Part shown: positions 1 through 9,706 of the stretch, one piece after another
Layout: every line of letters begins with the position of its first letter
Position numbering within the stretch: position 1 is the stretch's first letter
Origin: Pseudomonas sp. RIT288
GTDB taxonomy: Bacteria > Pseudomonadota > Gammaproteobacteria > Pseudomonadales > Pseudomonadaceae
Assembly: GCF_000631985.1 (NCBI RefSeq)
Contig: NZ_JFYN01000042.1
Span: 186,001 to 250,000, forward strand
Direction of reading: 5' to 3'
DNA: 64,000 nucleotides
Program-made: the position numbers and the translations under genes
Notes under the pieces: generated by a model
The model's input: the letters and a program-made list of their open reading frames with translations, nothing else
Databases searched by the model: none
What the model was told of the DNA's origin: nothing

Positions 1-981
1 GCCTGTCTGACGTTGTTCCTGAAAGTCTGGAAACCGGCGACCGTTCACACCTCGGCAGCGCTGTCCGGGCGGGTCGACAACTCTAAAGTCGACGAAGAGA
101 AAGTCACCGCCAGCGCAGCGTTCAGCGATCAGGCACGCCCGGCGGTGATGCGCGCATGGATGCCGTGGATCATCCTCACCGTGTTCGTGTTTGCCTGGGG
201 CACTCAGGGTTTTAAAAATATGTTCGACACCCGTCCGGCGATTGATCCGGTCACGCAATCGGCCAAGCTCGATCCGCAGGGCAAACCGCTGCGCGAGGCC
301 AACCCGATTTTCGCTCCGGCCGTCACCTTCACCAATCTGCACCTGCAAATCGAAAAAGTCCCGCCAGTGGTCGCGGCGCCCAAAGCTGAAGAAGCGGTCT
401 ACAAGTTCACCTGGCTCACCGCCACCGGCAGCGGCATCCTGCTGGCGGCGATTGTCGGCGGTTTGCTGATGGGCTATTCGATCCCGCAACTGATCAAGCA
501 ATACCTGCGCACGTTGTGGGTGGTGCGCTTTTCGCTGATCACCATTGCGGCGATGCTGGCGCTGGGGTTTCTCACGCGTTACTCCGGACTGGACGCCACC
601 ATGGGCCTGGCGTTCGCCGCGACCGGGGTGTTTTACCCGATGTTCGGCACCCTGCTCGGCTGGCTCGGCGTCGCGTTGACCGGTTCGGATACGGCCTCGA
701 ACGTGCTGTTCGGCGGACTGCAACGGGTGACCTCGGAACAGCTGGGCATCAGCCCGGTGCTGATGGCCGCGGCCAACAGTTCCGGCGGGGTGATGGGCAA
801 GATGGTCGATGCGCAATCGATCGTGGTCGCCTCCACCGCGACCCGCTGGTATGGGCATGAGGGCGAGATTCTGCGCTACGTGTTCTTCCACTCGATCGTG
901 CTGGCCATCCTGGTGGGCGGGCTGGTGACATTGCAGGCGTATGTGGCGCCGTTCACGCATATGGTGGTTGGCGGGCACTGA
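1..981 (+). CDS. lldP: L-lactate permease, C-terminal part (gene runs off the left edge)
   Basis: The frame is open from base 1 and ends at the TGA at 979-981, so about 326 C-terminal residues of a roughly 560-residue protein are present. LldP is an inner-membrane symporter that imports L-lactate (also D-lactate and glycolate). The visible part holds a soluble loop followed by hydrophobic segments, including the glycine-rich GILLAAIVGGLLMGY stretch, a FGTLLGWLGVALTGSDTASN segment and the NSSGGVMGKM motif, all typical of the LctP family. Recognition is by eye, but the family is distinctive. The usual partner genes (lldD, dld) are not downstream; they may lie upstream of the window. Confidence 0.9.
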   Translation, partial: ACLTLFLKVWKPATVHTSAALSGRVDNSKVDEEKVTASAAFSDQARPAVMRAWMPWIILTVFVFAWGTQGFKNMFDTRPAIDPVTQSAKLDPQGKPLREANPIFAPAVTFTNLHLQIEKVPPVVAAPKAEEAVYKFTWLTATGSGILLAAIVGGLLMGYSIPQLIKQYLRTLWVVRFSLITIAAMLALGFLTRYSGLDATMGLAFAATGVFYPMFGTLLGWLGVALTGSDTASNVLFGGLQRVTSEQLGISPVLMAAANSSGGVMGKMVDAQSIVVASTATRWYGHEGEILRYVFFHSIVLAILVGGLVTLQAYVAPFTHMVVGGH

Positions 982-998
982 TGTCGTTTGGGAGGGCC

Positions 999-1131
999 TC
1001 TTCGCGAGCAAGCCCGCTCCAACAGGGACACGCGTTCCCCTGTAGGAGCGAGCCTGCTCGCGATGGCGTTGTCTCAGGCACTTCTGTGGAGCTGATCCAC
1101 CGCAATCGCGAGCAGGCGAAGGCCTACAGGG
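999..1131. repeat. REP cluster, type B (GAGCSWGCTCGC core)
   Basis: Two inverted copies of a palindrome with core CGAGCAAGCCCGCTCC / GGAGCGAGCCTGCTCGCGA lie at about 1000-1064. A third related copy (GCGAGCAGGCGAAGGCCTAC) lies at 1107-1129. These resemble Pseudomonas extragenic palindromes. The remainder of 982-1301 is the leader of the oxidase operon; I see no further gene in it. Confidence 0.75.
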
Positions 1132-1301
1132 GGTAACTGACAGATTAATGAATCCTGCGCATAACTCTATAGCGCAAATCCGCAAAAACCTTTTCCCCTC
1201 CGCACAGGTCATTCCAAGAACGAGACCGGCAAGCATGCCGGCGCGCCCCTATGGGCCCTTCAATCCCTGCCGTCCTGATTAAGCCAGAGAGGAATCGAAG
1301 C

Positions 1302-1925
1302 ATGACGATTTCCCGACGAAGATTCCTGATCCTCGGCGCGGTGACCGCCACCGCGTTTGCAATGCCCCCTTTCATCAGCCTCAAGGCCTACGCGGCCAGT
1401 CTGGAGCAACCCGCCATGGCCAAACTGACGATCAACGTCAACGGTAAACCCCAAACCCTTGAGGTCGACAACCGCACGACCCTGCTCGACGCCCTGCGCG
1501 AACACCTGCACCTGACCGGCAGCAAGAAAGGCTGCGACCACGGCCAGTGCGGCGCCTGCACGGTGATCGCCGACGGCCGCCGAATCAATGCCTGCCTGAC
1601 CCTCGCCGTGATGCACGAAGGCAGCGAAATCACCACCATCGAAGGCCTCGGCATGCCCGACAATTTGCACCCGATGCAGGCCGCGTTCATCAAGCACGAT
1701 GGCTACCAGTGCGGCTATTGCACGCCGGGGCAGATCTGTTCGGCGGTGGCGGTGCTCAAGGAAATCCGCGAGGGCATTCCCAGCCACGTCAGCCCCAGCC
1801 TGACCGAGGCACCGCAACTGATCGCCAGCGAATTCCAGGAACGCATGAGCGGCAACATCTGCCGCTGCGGCGCCTACTCGAACATCATCGAAGCCATCAC
1901 TGAAGTCGCGGAGGTGCCGGCATGA
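1302..1925 (+). CDS. paoA: Aldehyde oxidoreductase [2Fe-2S] subunit with Tat signal (PaoA/YagT-like)
   Basis: The 207-residue iron-sulfur subunit of a xanthine-oxidase-family enzyme; it passes electrons between the molybdenum centre and FAD. The N-terminus carries a twin-arginine motif (SRRRFL, residues 4-9) and a hydrophobic stretch, so the complex is predicted to be exported folded to the periplasm. Cluster ligands are visible: C78, C83, C86, C98 for the plant-type cluster and C137, C140, C187, C189 for the second. The ATG at 1302 is chosen because it follows GAGAGGAA and starts the Tat signal; an in-frame ATG at 1251 lacks both. It is first of three genes, and its stop overlaps the next start (ATGA). 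Confidence 0.92.
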   Translation: MTISRRRFLILGAVTATAFAMPPFISLKAYAASLEQPAMAKLTINVNGKPQTLEVDNRTTLLDALREHLHLTGSKKGCDHGQCGACTVIADGRRINACLTLAVMHEGSEITTIEGLGMPDNLHPMQAAFIKHDGYQCGYCTPGQICSAVAVLKEIREGIPSHVSPSLTEAPQLIASEFQERMSGNICRCGAYSNIIEAITEVAEVPA

Positions 1926-2878
1926 GAGCGTTCAATTACAGCCGCGCCGACTCCCCCGCCGCGGCCGCCGCACAAGCCGCGCAGGTCGAAGGTGCGAAGT
2001 TCATCGCCGGTGGCACCAACCTGCTGGACCTGATGAAGCTCGACATCGAAACCCCGCTGCACCTGATCGACGTCAACCACTTGGGCCTCGATCAGATCGA
2101 CGCCACGCCTGAAGGCGGATTGCGCATCGGCGCACTGGTGCGCAACACCGACCTGGCCGCCGACAGCCGCGTGCGCAAGGATTACGCATTGCTCTCCCGA
2201 GCCTTGCTCGCCGGGGCCTCGGGCCAGTTGCGCAACATGGCGAGCACCGCCGGCAACCTGCTGCAACGCACCCGTTGCCCATACTTTTATGACGTCAATC
2301 AGGCCTGCAACAAACGCCAACCCGGCAGTGGCTGCGCGGCGATTGGCGGGGTCAGTCGGCAATTGGGGCTGATCGGTGTCAGCGACGCCTGCATCGCCAC
2401 CCACCCCAGCGACATGGCGATTGCGATGCGTGCCCTCGATGCGCAGATTGAAACGGTGAAGCCCGACGGCAGCACCCGCAGCATCGCCATCGCCGATTTC
2501 CATCAACTGCCGGGCAATACGCCGAACATCGAAACCAGCCTCACGCCCGGCGAGTTCATCACTTCGGTAACCCTGCCGGCCCCGGTCGGCGGCACACACA
2601 TTTATCACAAGGTGCGCGATCGCTCGTCGTATGCCTTTGCGCTGGTGTCGGTCGGTCTGATCCTGCACAAGGACGGCAGCGGCCGTGTGGCGGTGGGTGG
2701 CATCGCGCCGAAACCGTGGCGGGTCGATGACGCCGACGCGCTGCTGCCCAAAGGTGCAAAAGCCGTCAGCGAGCGCCTGCTCGACGGTGCCACGCCAACC
2801 CACGACAACCAATTCAAACTGACGCTGGTCGAGCGCACGCTCGGCTCGGTGTTGGCGCAAGCGAGGGATGAAGCATGA
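1922..2878 (+). CDS. paoB: Aldehyde oxidoreductase FAD-binding subunit (PaoB/YagS-like)
   Basis: A 318-residue FAD subunit of the molybdenum hydroxylase. The flavin-binding motif [11 protein letters not shown] is near residues 28-38, and [16 protein letters not shown] lies near 110-125. A cysteine-rich insertion with CPYF, CNKR and PGSGC matches the extra [4Fe-4S] site described in E. coli PaoB, so this looks like the Pao rather than the plain xanthine dehydrogenase subtype. The gene overlaps its neighbours by 4 bp on both sides, implying translational coupling and 1:1:1 assembly. It has no signal of its own and would travel with the Tat-bearing subunit. Confidence 0.92.
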   Translation: MRAFNYSRADSPAAAAAQAAQVEGAKFIAGGTNLLDLMKLDIETPLHLIDVNHLGLDQIDATPEGGLRIGALVRNTDLAADSRVRKDYALLSRALLAGASGQLRNMASTAGNLLQRTRCPYFYDVNQACNKRQPGSGCAAIGGVSRQLGLIGVSDACIATHPSDMAIAMRALDAQIETVKPDGSTRSIAIADFHQLPGNTPNIETSLTPGEFITSVTLPAPVGGTHIYHKVRDRSSYAFALVSVGLILHKDGSGRVAVGGIAPKPWRVDDADALLPKGAKAVSERLLDGATPTHDNQFKLTLVERTLGSVLAQARDEA

Positions 2879-5070
2879 AGTTCGACACGCCCGCCACCAC
2901 CAACCCGATCGACCAACTGAGAGTCGTCGGCAAGCCCACCGACCGCATCGAAGGCCCGCTGAAAACCAGCGGCCAGGCGCCCTACGCTTACGAGCAGCAT
3001 CAGGCCGTGGCGAATCAGGCTTACGGTTTCATGGTCGGCTCGGCCATCGCCAAGGGCCGCATCAGCCACATCGATCTCGACGCCGCCGAAGCCGCGCCCG
3101 GCGTGCTCGCGATCGTTACCGCCGCCAATGCCGGCAAGCTTGGCAAAGGCCAATACAACGCGGCGCCGCTGCTGGCCGGGCCCGAGGTGCAGCACTATCA
3201 CCAGGCCGTGGCGCTGGTCGTCGCCGAGACCTTCGAACAGGCCCGCGCCGCTGCACAACTGGTCAAGGTTGATTACGTCGCCGCCAAAGGCGAGTTCGAG
3301 CTGGCCAACGTGCGCGACCAGGGCGTCGAAGACGACGAGTTGCCCGACGTCACCCACGGCGATTTTGACCAGGCCTTCGCCGCCGCGCCGGTGCAGTTCG
3401 ACCAGACCTACACCACTCCCGATCAGTCCCACGCAATGATGGAGCCGCACGCGACACTGGCCGCGTGGAAAGGTGACCATCTGACCTTGTGGACCTCCAA
3501 CCAGATGATCGCCTGGAGTGTCGGCGACGTCGCCACCACCCTTGGCCTGCCCAAGGAAAACGTACGCTTGATCTCGCCCTATATTGGCGGCGGCTTCGGC
3601 GGCAAACTGTTTATCCGCGCCGACGCGATCCTCGCCGCCCTTGGTGCACGCCTGGCCAATCGCCCGGTGAAGGTTGCCCTCGCCCGTCCGCAAATGGCCA
3701 ACAACACCACCCACCGCCCGGCCACGATCCAGCGCATTCGCCTGGGCGCCACGGCGGACGGCAAGCTCAGCGCCATCGCTCACGAAGGCTGGTCGGGCAA
3801 CCTCAAGGACGGCAAGGTCGAAGTCGCCGCGCAACCGAGTCAGTTGCTCTACGCCGGGGAACATCGCCGGGTGACCATGCGCCGAGCACCACTGGATCTG
3901 CCCGAGGGCAATTCCATGCGCGCGCCGGGTGAAGCGCCGGGGCTGATGGCGCTGGAAATCGCCATGGACGAAATGGCCGAGCAGCTCAAGCTCGATCCGG
4001 TGCAGTTCCGCATCCTCAATGACACGCAGGTCGATCCGGTGAAAACCGAGCGCCCGTTCTCCCAGCGACGCCTGATCGAATGCCTGCAGACCGGCGCCGA
4101 GAAATTCGGCTGGAACCAGCGCAATGCCACACCCGGCAGTCGGCGCGAAGGGCGCTGGCTGATCGGCATGGGCGTCGCCGCCGCGTTTCGCAATAACCTG
4201 CTGATGAAGTCCGGTGCCCGGGTGCGACTGGAGCGCGACGGCAAGGTCACGGTGGAAACCGACATGACCGATATCGGCACCGGCAGCTACACCATCATCG
4301 CCCAGACCGCGGCCGAGATGATGGGTGTGGACCTGGCGGATGTGACGGTGCATCTGGGCGATTCGACCTTCCCGGTGTCGTCCGGCTCCGGGGGCCAGTT
4401 CGGCGGCAATTGCTCGACTGCCGGGGTGTATGCCGCGTGCATGAAACTGCGTGAAGCCGTGGCCGGCAAACTGGGCTTGAGCGGTGGTAACGTCGAGTTT
4501 GCTGACCGTCAGGTGCGCGCTGGCGGCAAGACCCTGCCGCTGCGTGATGCGGCAAAAGATGGCGTGGTCGAGGCCGAGGACAGCATCGAATTCGGCGACC
4601 TCGCCAAGCAGTATCAACAGTCGACCTTCGGCGCGCATTTCGTTGAAGTCGCGGTGGACGCGGCGACCGGCGAAGTCCGCGTGCGGCGCATGCTCGCAGT
4701 CTGCGCAGCGGGACGGATTCTCAACCCGAAAGCCGCGCGCAGCCAGGTGATCGGCGCAATGACCATGGGCGTCGGTGCGGCGTTGATGGAAGAGCTGGCG
4801 GTGGACAAACGGCTGGGCTTTTTCGTCAATCACGATCTGGCCGGATACGAGGTACCGGTGCATGCCGACATCCCGCATCAGGAGGTGATTTTCCTCGACG
4901 AAACCGATCCGGTCTCATCGCCGATGAAAGCCAAGGGTGTGGGTGAACTGGGGATTTGCGGCGTGAGTGCGGCGGTGGCGAATGCGATCTACAACGCCAC
5001 CGGGGCGCGAGTGCGCGAGTATCCGATCACGCTGGACAAGATTCTCTCTTCCTTGCCAGAGATGACCTGA
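2875..5070 (+). CDS. paoC: Aldehyde oxidoreductase molybdenum cofactor-binding subunit (PaoC/YagR-like)
   Basis: A 731-residue catalytic subunit that oxidises aldehydes to acids at a molybdopterin cytosine dinucleotide centre. Visible signatures are IGGGFGGKL (cofactor and substrate pocket), RAPGEAPG, and the C-terminal GVGELGICG segment holding the catalytic glutamate. Length fits PaoC (about 730) rather than the larger eukaryotic-type enzymes. No dedicated MobA/XdhC-like maturation gene (paoD) follows in the window; the operon ends here at a REP hairpin, so maturation must come from elsewhere. The physiological aldehyde cannot be read from sequence. Confidence 0.92.
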   Translation: MKFDTPATTNPIDQLRVVGKPTDRIEGPLKTSGQAPYAYEQHQAVANQAYGFMVGSAIAKGRISHIDLDAAEAAPGVLAIVTAANAGKLGKGQYNAAPLLAGPEVQHYHQAVALVVAETFEQARAAAQLVKVDYVAAKGEFELANVRDQGVEDDELPDVTHGDFDQAFAAAPVQFDQTYTTPDQSHAMMEPHATLAAWKGDHLTLWTSNQMIAWSVGDVATTLGLPKENVRLISPYIGGGFGGKLFIRADAILAALGARLANRPVKVALARPQMANNTTHRPATIQRIRLGATADGKLSAIAHEGWSGNLKDGKVEVAAQPSQLLYAGEHRRVTMRRAPLDLPEGNSMRAPGEAPGLMALEIAMDEMAEQLKLDPVQFRILNDTQVDPVKTERPFSQRRLIECLQTGAEKFGWNQRNATPGSRREGRWLIGMGVAAAFRNNLLMKSGARVRLERDGKVTVETDMTDIGTGSYTIIAQTAAEMMGVDLADVTVHLGDSTFPVSSGSGGQFGGNCSTAGVYAACMKLREAVAGKLGLSGGNVEFADRQVRAGGKTLPLRDAAKDGVVEAEDSIEFGDLAKQYQQSTFGAHFVEVAVDAATGEVRVRRMLAVCAAGRILNPKAARSQVIGAMTMGVGAALMEELAVDKRLGFFVNHDLAGYEVPVHADIPHQEVIFLDETDPVSSPMKAKGVGELGICGVSAAVANAIYNATGARVREYPITLDKILSSLPEMT

Positions 5071-5090
5071 CTCGTCCACCACTCCCCCTT

Positions 5091-5154
5091 GTAGGAGCTG
5101 CCGCAGGCTGCGATCTTTTGATCCTGGAAGATCGCAGCCCGCGGCAGCTCCTAC
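5091..5154. repeat. REP doublet, type A (GGAGCTGCCGCAGGCTGCGATC)
   Basis: Two inverted copies of the type A palindrome (GTAGGAGCTGCCGCAGG ... GCAGCTCCTAC) separated by a short loop containing CTTTTGAT, in the usual head-to-head REPIN arrangement. It lies between two convergent genes (paoC and the cupin gene). Confidence 0.85.
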
Positions 5155-5159
5155 ACAGA

Positions 5160-5591
5160 TCATTGCGGGTATTGCGCCGCACTCACCTGCTCCATCCACT
5201 CCACCACTTCACCCTCCAGCACCTCGGCAATCGCAATGTGCGTCATCGCCGTGGTCGGCGCGGCGCCATGCCAGTGCTTCACCTGCGGTGCGATCCATAC
5301 GGTATCGCCGGGGCGGATCTGCCGAACCGGTTGCCCCCACTCCTGCACAAAACCTGAACCGGCGGTGACGATCAGCGTCTGACCCAACGGATGGCTGTGC
5401 CACGCCGTACGTGCGCCGGGCTCGAAGGTCACCGTTGCGCCGCTGACACGCGCGGCATCGCTGCTCTTGAACGGCGCATCGACCCGCACGGTGCCGGTGA
5501 ACCAGTCTGCCGGACCTTTGGCTGAGGGTTGTGAACCGTTGGGGGTAACGATCACACGGGGAACATGCGCAGTAGCAATAACTGAGTTCAT
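5160..5591 (-). CDS. Small cupin-domain protein
   Basis: A 143-residue single-cupin protein. Motif 1 is visible as PGARTAWHSHPLGQTLIVTAGSG, with H-x-H metal ligands and a glutamine in the place of the usual glutamate. Motif 2 is PGDTVWIAPQVKHWHGA with a further histidine. This pattern is common to stand-alone cupins next to LysR regulators and often annotated as carboxymuconolactone-decarboxylase-associated or quercetinase-like; the substrate is unknown. The start at 5591 (MNSVIAT) is taken because further upstream the frame runs into a REP element. It is divergent from the LysR gene at 5790, which is therefore the likely regulator. Confidence 0.85.
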   Translation of the reverse strand: MNSVIATAHVPRVIVTPNGSQPSAKGPADWFTGTVRVDAPFKSSDAARVSGATVTFEPGARTAWHSHPLGQTLIVTAGSGFVQEWGQPVRQIRPGDTVWIAPQVKHWHGAAPTTAMTHIAIAEVLEGEVVEWMEQVSAAQYPQ

Positions 5592-5624
5592 CACAAAACT
5601 CCAAATCTGAAAGAGACCTCCCCT

Positions 5625-5707
5625 GTAGGAGCTGCCGCAGGCTGCGATCTTTTGATGTTGTTTTTTAGGATCAAGATCAGAAGATCGCAGCCTGCGGCCG
5701 CTCCTAC
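5625..5707. repeat. REP doublet, type A, in a divergent intergenic region
   Basis: An inverted pair of GTAGGAGCTGCCGCAGGCTG and CAGCCTGCGGCCGCTCCTAC with an intervening A/T-rich loop. It sits between the cupin and LysR genes, so it lies in the shared promoter region. Confidence 0.85.
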
Positions 5708-5789
5708 AGGGAACTTGCGTCACTTTAGCGAGCCGTACTCTTCAGATAATCGACTAAAATTCGAACAAACTTATGCAGGACACTCATCA

Positions 5790-6683
5790 ATGCTTCGAGA
5801 AAACGCCAGTGACCTGCTCGCCTTCCTCGCCGTGGCCCGCGAACGCAGCTTCACCAAAGCCGCGGCCAGACTCGGCGTCTCGCAATCGGCGCTCAGCCAT
5901 ACCATTCGCGCCCTTGAAGCGCGTCTGGGCCTGCGCCTGCTGACCCGCACCACGCGCAGCGTTTCGCCCACCGAAGCCGGCGAACATTTGCTGCAGACCA
6001 TCGGCCCGCGCTTCGAAGAGATCGAAGTGGAACTGGCCGCGCTGAGCAACCTGCGCGAAACCCCGGCCGGCAGGATCCGCATCAGCGCCACCGATCATTC
6101 GCTGGACTGGCTGCTACGTCCGGTGCTCAAGGAATTCCTGCCCCAGTATCCGGACATCGCTGTCGAGGTGATCTGCGATTACGGTTTCGTCGACATCGCC
6201 GGACAAGGCTTCGACGCCGGCATTCGGCTGGGCGAAGACGTAGCCCAAGGCATGATCGCCACCCGCATCGGCCCGGACATGCGCATGGCGGTGGTCGGCT
6301 CCCCGGCCTACTTCGCCAACCGCACACGCCCGGAAACGCCAAGAGATTTGACTGACCACGCCTGCAACAACCTGCGCTTGCCCACCAACGGCGGGCTCTA
6401 CACCTGGGAGTTCGAGAAGGGTGACGAAAGTCTCAAGGTGCGGGTGTCCGGGCAAGTCACTCTAAATGGCGTCTACCCGCTGCTCGACGCCGCACTGGAT
6501 GGTTTCGGCCTCAGCTACATTCCGGAAAATATCGTCGCGCCGCATCTGGCCGACGGGCGTCTGGTGCAAGTGCTGGCAGACTGGTGCCCGACGTTTGCCG
6601 GTTATCACCTGTATTACCCGAGCCGGCGGCAAGCGGCGCCGGCATTTGCGCTGTTGGTGGAAGCGTTGCGTTATCGCGGCTGA
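5790..6683 (+). CDS. LysR-family transcriptional regulator
   Basis: A 297-residue regulator with the LysR winged helix at the N-terminus (ARERSFTKAAARLGVSQSAL and LGLRLLTRTTRSV) and a substrate-binding co-inducer domain in the remainder. The subtype (DITATDHSLDWLLRPVL, GFDAGIRLGE) resembles the CrgA/DmlR-like group that controls divergently placed oxidoreductases. It faces away from the cupin gene and its stop is 5 bp from the stop of the convergent aldo-keto reductase. The start at ATG 5790 gives the canonical LysR N-terminus; the frame is open further upstream, but that stretch is REP sequence. Confidence 0.88.
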   Translation: MLRENASDLLAFLAVARERSFTKAAARLGVSQSALSHTIRALEARLGLRLLTRTTRSVSPTEAGEHLLQTIGPRFEEIEVELAALSNLRETPAGRIRISATDHSLDWLLRPVLKEFLPQYPDIAVEVICDYGFVDIAGQGFDAGIRLGEDVAQGMIATRIGPDMRMAVVGSPAYFANRTRPETPRDLTDHACNNLRLPTNGGLYTWEFEKGDESLKVRVSGQVTLNGVYPLLDAALDGFGLSYIPENIVAPHLADGRLVQVLADWCPTFAGYHLYYPSRRQAAPAFALLVEALRYRG

Positions 6684-6687
6684 CCGC

Positions 6688-7647
6688 CTACCCCAACAGC
6701 GCAATCAACTGATGCCGCTGCGCATCGGTGAGCATCGGCCCGAACCCGGCGCCCGCGTTGTCGGCCATGTAGCGCGGATTGCCGGTGCCGGGAATCACGC
6801 AGGTCACCGCCGGGTGCGACAGCAGGAACTTCAGCGCCAGTCGCGGCCAGCTGTTGACCTGCACGTCCGAGACCCAGGCCGGCAACGGCTTGCCCTTGAG
6901 TCGGGCGAGCAAGTCGCCGCCACCGAACGGCCGATTGCAGATCACCGCCACCCCGCGTTCGCGGCACAACGGCAGAATGCGTTTCTCCACGCCACGGTCA
7001 TCGAGGGCGTAGTTGATTTGCAAAAAATCCAGTTGTTCGGCCTTGAGCACTGCTTCGACTTCTTCATAGGCCGAAGGCGTGTAATGGGTGATGCCGATGT
7101 AGCGGATGCGTCCCTGTTCTTTCCATTCGCGCAGGGTCGGCAGATGGGTTTGCCAGTCCAGCAGGTTATGGATCTGCATCAGGTCGATGCGTTCGGTGCG
7201 CAGCAGACGGAAGGATTGCTCCATCTGCGCGATACCCTCCTCGCGCCCTCGCGTCCAGACCTTGGTCGCCAGAAACGCAGGTGAGCGCGGTTCGTGGATC
7301 GCCAGCAACTCGCCAGTGGTTTGCTCGGCGCGGCCATACATCGGCGAGCTGTCGATCAGCGTGCCGCCCTTCCTGAATAGCTCGTCGAGCACCGCTGGCA
7401 GTTGTTTATACGCGGTTTGATCGGGCGCAACGTCGAAACCGCGATAGGTGCCCAGGCCCACCATCGGCAGCGGCTCGGAGCTGGAAGGGATGGCGCGGGT
7501 CTGCATGGTCTGGTCTCCTGCCTGGCTCGGCGAAGTGGCAGTCGGCGTGATGGCAGTGGCCAACGCCCGGTCAAAGCTCAGGACCGCCGAAACCCCGGCA
7601 GCCAGCGTGAGCAATCGGCGACGGGAGCAACCCTCAGTGTGGCTCAT
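6688..7647 (-). CDS. Aldo/keto reductase with an N-terminal Tat-like signal
   Basis: A 319-residue protein. Residues 1-30 contain CSRRRLLTLAAGVSAVLS, a twin-arginine-type signal, followed by an AKR barrel. The AKR tetrad can be traced: D in GTLIDSSPMYG, Y in MYGRAE, K in FLATKVWTRG and H in LMQIHN. AKRs bind NADPH and reduce carbonyls in the cytoplasm as a rule, so an exported AKR is notable. The start at 7647 is used because it begins the signal; the frame is open to 7797, but that would overlap the divergent hydrolase. Confidence 0.85.
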   Translation of the reverse strand: MSHTEGCSRRRLLTLAAGVSAVLSFDRALATAITPTATSPSQAGDQTMQTRAIPSSSEPLPMVGLGTYRGFDVAPDQTAYKQLPAVLDELFRKGGTLIDSSPMYGRAEQTTGELLAIHEPRSPAFLATKVWTRGREEGIAQMEQSFRLLRTERIDLMQIHNLLDWQTHLPTLREWKEQGRIRYIGITHYTPSAYEEVEAVLKAEQLDFLQINYALDDRGVEKRILPLCRERGVAVICNRPFGGGDLLARLKGKPLPAWVSDVQVNSWPRLALKFLLSHPAVTCVIPGTGNPRYMADNAGAGFGPMLTDAQRHQLIALLG

Positions 7648-7759
7648 GCTGGTTCCCCTGCTGCGTGAATCTGTTGCACCTTGTGTGCGACGGCGGCCGG
7701 CCGGATTCGCTGGACTACACTGCGACTGCGAACACCCGCGCCCCGTTAAAGTTAGTCGA

Positions 7760-8533
7760 ATGTCCAGAAAACTGATGTCACTCGTCGCCTTGCTCATCGC
7801 CCTCTACCTGCTGCTGTGCGGGGCGCTGTTCATTTTTCAGCGTTCGCTGATCTATTTCCCCCAGCCTGACAACGCCGTGACTACGGAAGATTCGCGGCTG
7901 AAACTGGCGATGCCGGATGCCGATGTCTGGGTAACCACGCGCACGCACGCCGGGCCGAAAGCGCTGATCTACTTTGGCGGCAATGCCGAAGATGTGTCGC
8001 GCAATCTGCCGTCGTTCAGTGCAGCCTTTCCCGACTACGCGGTGTTTTTGCTGAACTACCGGGGTTTCGGCGGCAGCGGCGGCTCGCCATCGGAAGACGC
8101 CATTGCCGAAGATGCGTTGGCGCTGTTCGATCAGGTGTACGCCAGCCATCCACAGGTTGCCGTGATCGGCCGCAGCCTCGGTTCCGGGGTGGCGGCGCGG
8201 CTGGCGAGTCAGCGCCCGGCGACAGGATTGATTCTGGTGACGCCGTACAACAGCCTCGAAGAAATCGCCGTCCGACAATATCCGTGGATGCCAGTGAAGT
8301 GGCTGCTGAAGGATCGCTTCGAGTCGGGCCGCTATGCCGCGCACATTCACGTGCCGACGTTGCTGTTGGCGGCCAGCGATGACGAGGTGATTCCACGGGA
8401 CAGTACGCAGCGGTTGCTGCAGAGTTTCCCTAAAGGCGTCGCGACGCTCAGGATAGTGCCGGACTCGGCGCACAATTCGATTTCCGAGCGAGCGCAGTAC
8501 TTGCAGTGGATGCAGGAAGTGCTTGATCGCTGA
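7760..8533 (+). CDS. Membrane-anchored alpha/beta hydrolase (BEM46/YfhR-like)
   Basis: A 257-residue protein with an N-terminal transmembrane anchor (residues 5-28) and an alpha/beta hydrolase fold. The nucleophile elbow is GRSLGSGVA; oxyanion residues lie in YFGGNAEDV and LLNYRGFGGSGG; the late acid and histidine are in AASDDEVIP and DSAHNSI. The family is usually annotated as alpha/beta hydrolase or prolyl oligopeptidase-like, with no known substrate. It is divergent from the aldo-keto reductase gene. The start at ATG 7760 is selected since it begins the anchor. Confidence 0.85.
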   Translation: MSRKLMSLVALLIALYLLLCGALFIFQRSLIYFPQPDNAVTTEDSRLKLAMPDADVWVTTRTHAGPKALIYFGGNAEDVSRNLPSFSAAFPDYAVFLLNYRGFGGSGGSPSEDAIAEDALALFDQVYASHPQVAVIGRSLGSGVAARLASQRPATGLILVTPYNSLEEIAVRQYPWMPVKWLLKDRFESGRYAAHIHVPTLLLAASDDEVIPRDSTQRLLQSFPKGVATLRIVPDSAHNSISERAQYLQWMQEVLDR

Positions 8534-8560
8534 TAGGCGATTATTGCGTCGGCTGAACTG

Positions 8561-8668
8561 GCCCCTTCGCGAGCAGGCTCGCTCCTACAGGTTTCGGGTG
8601 CGCTCACAGGTCTTGTGTACGCCACGGACACTGTAGGAGTGAGCCTGCTCGCGATGAGGCCAGTCCTT
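8561..8668. repeat. REP doublet, type B
   Basis: Inverted copies of TCGCGAGCAGGCTCGCTCC and GGAGTGAGCCTGCTCGCGA separated by about 55 bp, between the hydrolase and the CAP-domain gene. Confidence 0.8.
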
Positions 8669-8820
8669 ACAATACAAAACCAGAGTGGATCTGCCCTTCT
8701 TCGTCCCACCAAAAAGCCAGGTGGCCAGCATGAACCAAGTGCAAAAAGCCCAGTCCTAGTGGCGCCGCATTCCGCGGTTGCCCACTTCTGCACTGTCTTT
8801 TTCCCTGAGTCTGCCGTCCC

Positions 8821-9687
8821 ATGCGCCATGTCGTTCGCTCATCACGCTTCGTTTCGCTGTGCCTGCTGATCCTTGCCCCACTGCTCACCGAGACCACCCA
8901 CGCCAGCGAAGAGCGGCAACTGGTGGCCGCGATCAACGACTACCGCGCGCACCCGCAAGGTTGCTACCGGCGCCCTGCCCAGCGCCTGGCGCCACTGTCA
9001 CTGAAATCGAATCTGGCGTTGCCGATCGGCTATGGCTACGGTGGTGGCTTGCGCGAGACGTTGAAGTCTTCGGGTTATTCGGCGGTGGCGGTGCGCAGTA
9101 TCCGCATCGTCGGTGCCGGGGATGCCGAAGAAGCCTTCGAACAGCTGCAAGACAGCCACTGCACCGCCCTGCTTGACGCCCAGTACGCCGACATCGGCGT
9201 CAGCCGCTCCCGTGGTGAATGGCAAGTGGTGCTGGCGCAACCGGTGCTCGACAGTCGTGTCGGCGACAACCGCAGCGTCGGCAAGGCCCTGCTCGCCGAG
9301 GTCAACGCCGCCCGGTCACGCCCGCGGATGTGCGGGCGCCAACGCTTTGCCGCCGCCCGCCCCCTGAGCTGGAACCCGGCGCTGGGAGCCGCCGCACAAG
9401 GCCACAGCAAAGCCATGGCCTACGGCAACTATTTCGCCCACCGCGACCCGGACGGCGACATGCCGGCGGATCGCGCCCGGGCGGCGGGTTATCGAGGTCG
9501 GCAGATCGGCGAAAATATCGCCGCCGGCCAGAGTTCACCGGGCAAGGCAATGGCCGGATGGCTGGCCAGCCCCGGCCATTGCGCCAACCTGATGAACCCG
9601 ATGTTCACCCAGGTCGGTGCCGGGTTTGCCAGTGAGGCGCGCAGTGATGAAGGCGTGTACTGGACAATGCTGTTCGGGGCGCCTTGA
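8821..9687 (+). CDS. Secreted CAP/SCP-domain protein
   Basis: A 288-residue exported protein. Residues 1-28 form a Sec signal ending ETTHAS. The C-terminal half is a CAP domain (cysteine-rich secretory / PR-1 / YkwD type): HSKAMAYGNYFAHRDPDG, IGENIAAGQ and GWLASPGHCANLMNP carry the conserved H, E, H set. The N-terminal half (residues 30-145) looks like a weak or degenerate second copy, with VAAINDYRAHPQGC resembling a CAP helix start. Function of bacterial CAP proteins is unsettled. The protein stands alone, flanked by type B REPs. Confidence 0.85.
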   Translation: MRHVVRSSRFVSLCLLILAPLLTETTHASEERQLVAAINDYRAHPQGCYRRPAQRLAPLSLKSNLALPIGYGYGGGLRETLKSSGYSAVAVRSIRIVGAGDAEEAFEQLQDSHCTALLDAQYADIGVSRSRGEWQVVLAQPVLDSRVGDNRSVGKALLAEVNAARSRPRMCGRQRFAAARPLSWNPALGAAAQGHSKAMAYGNYFAHRDPDGDMPADRARAAGYRGRQIGENIAAGQSSPGKAMAGWLASPGHCANLMNPMFTQVGAGFASEARSDEGVYWTMLFGAP

Positions 9688-9706
9688 TTTTGGGGGTTGA
9701 TGCGGC

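Noticed and set aside
2605-4878. A 757-codon open frame on the minus strand opposite paoB/paoC
   Set aside because: It is an antisense shadow of high-G+C codon bias: rich in His, Arg, Gln and Gly with no domain, and it overlaps two well-identified genes.
5091-5154. REP doublets as intrinsic terminators
   Set aside because: The stems are strong but lack a following T-run and occur in non-terminator positions such as divergent promoters; termination is possible but not supported.
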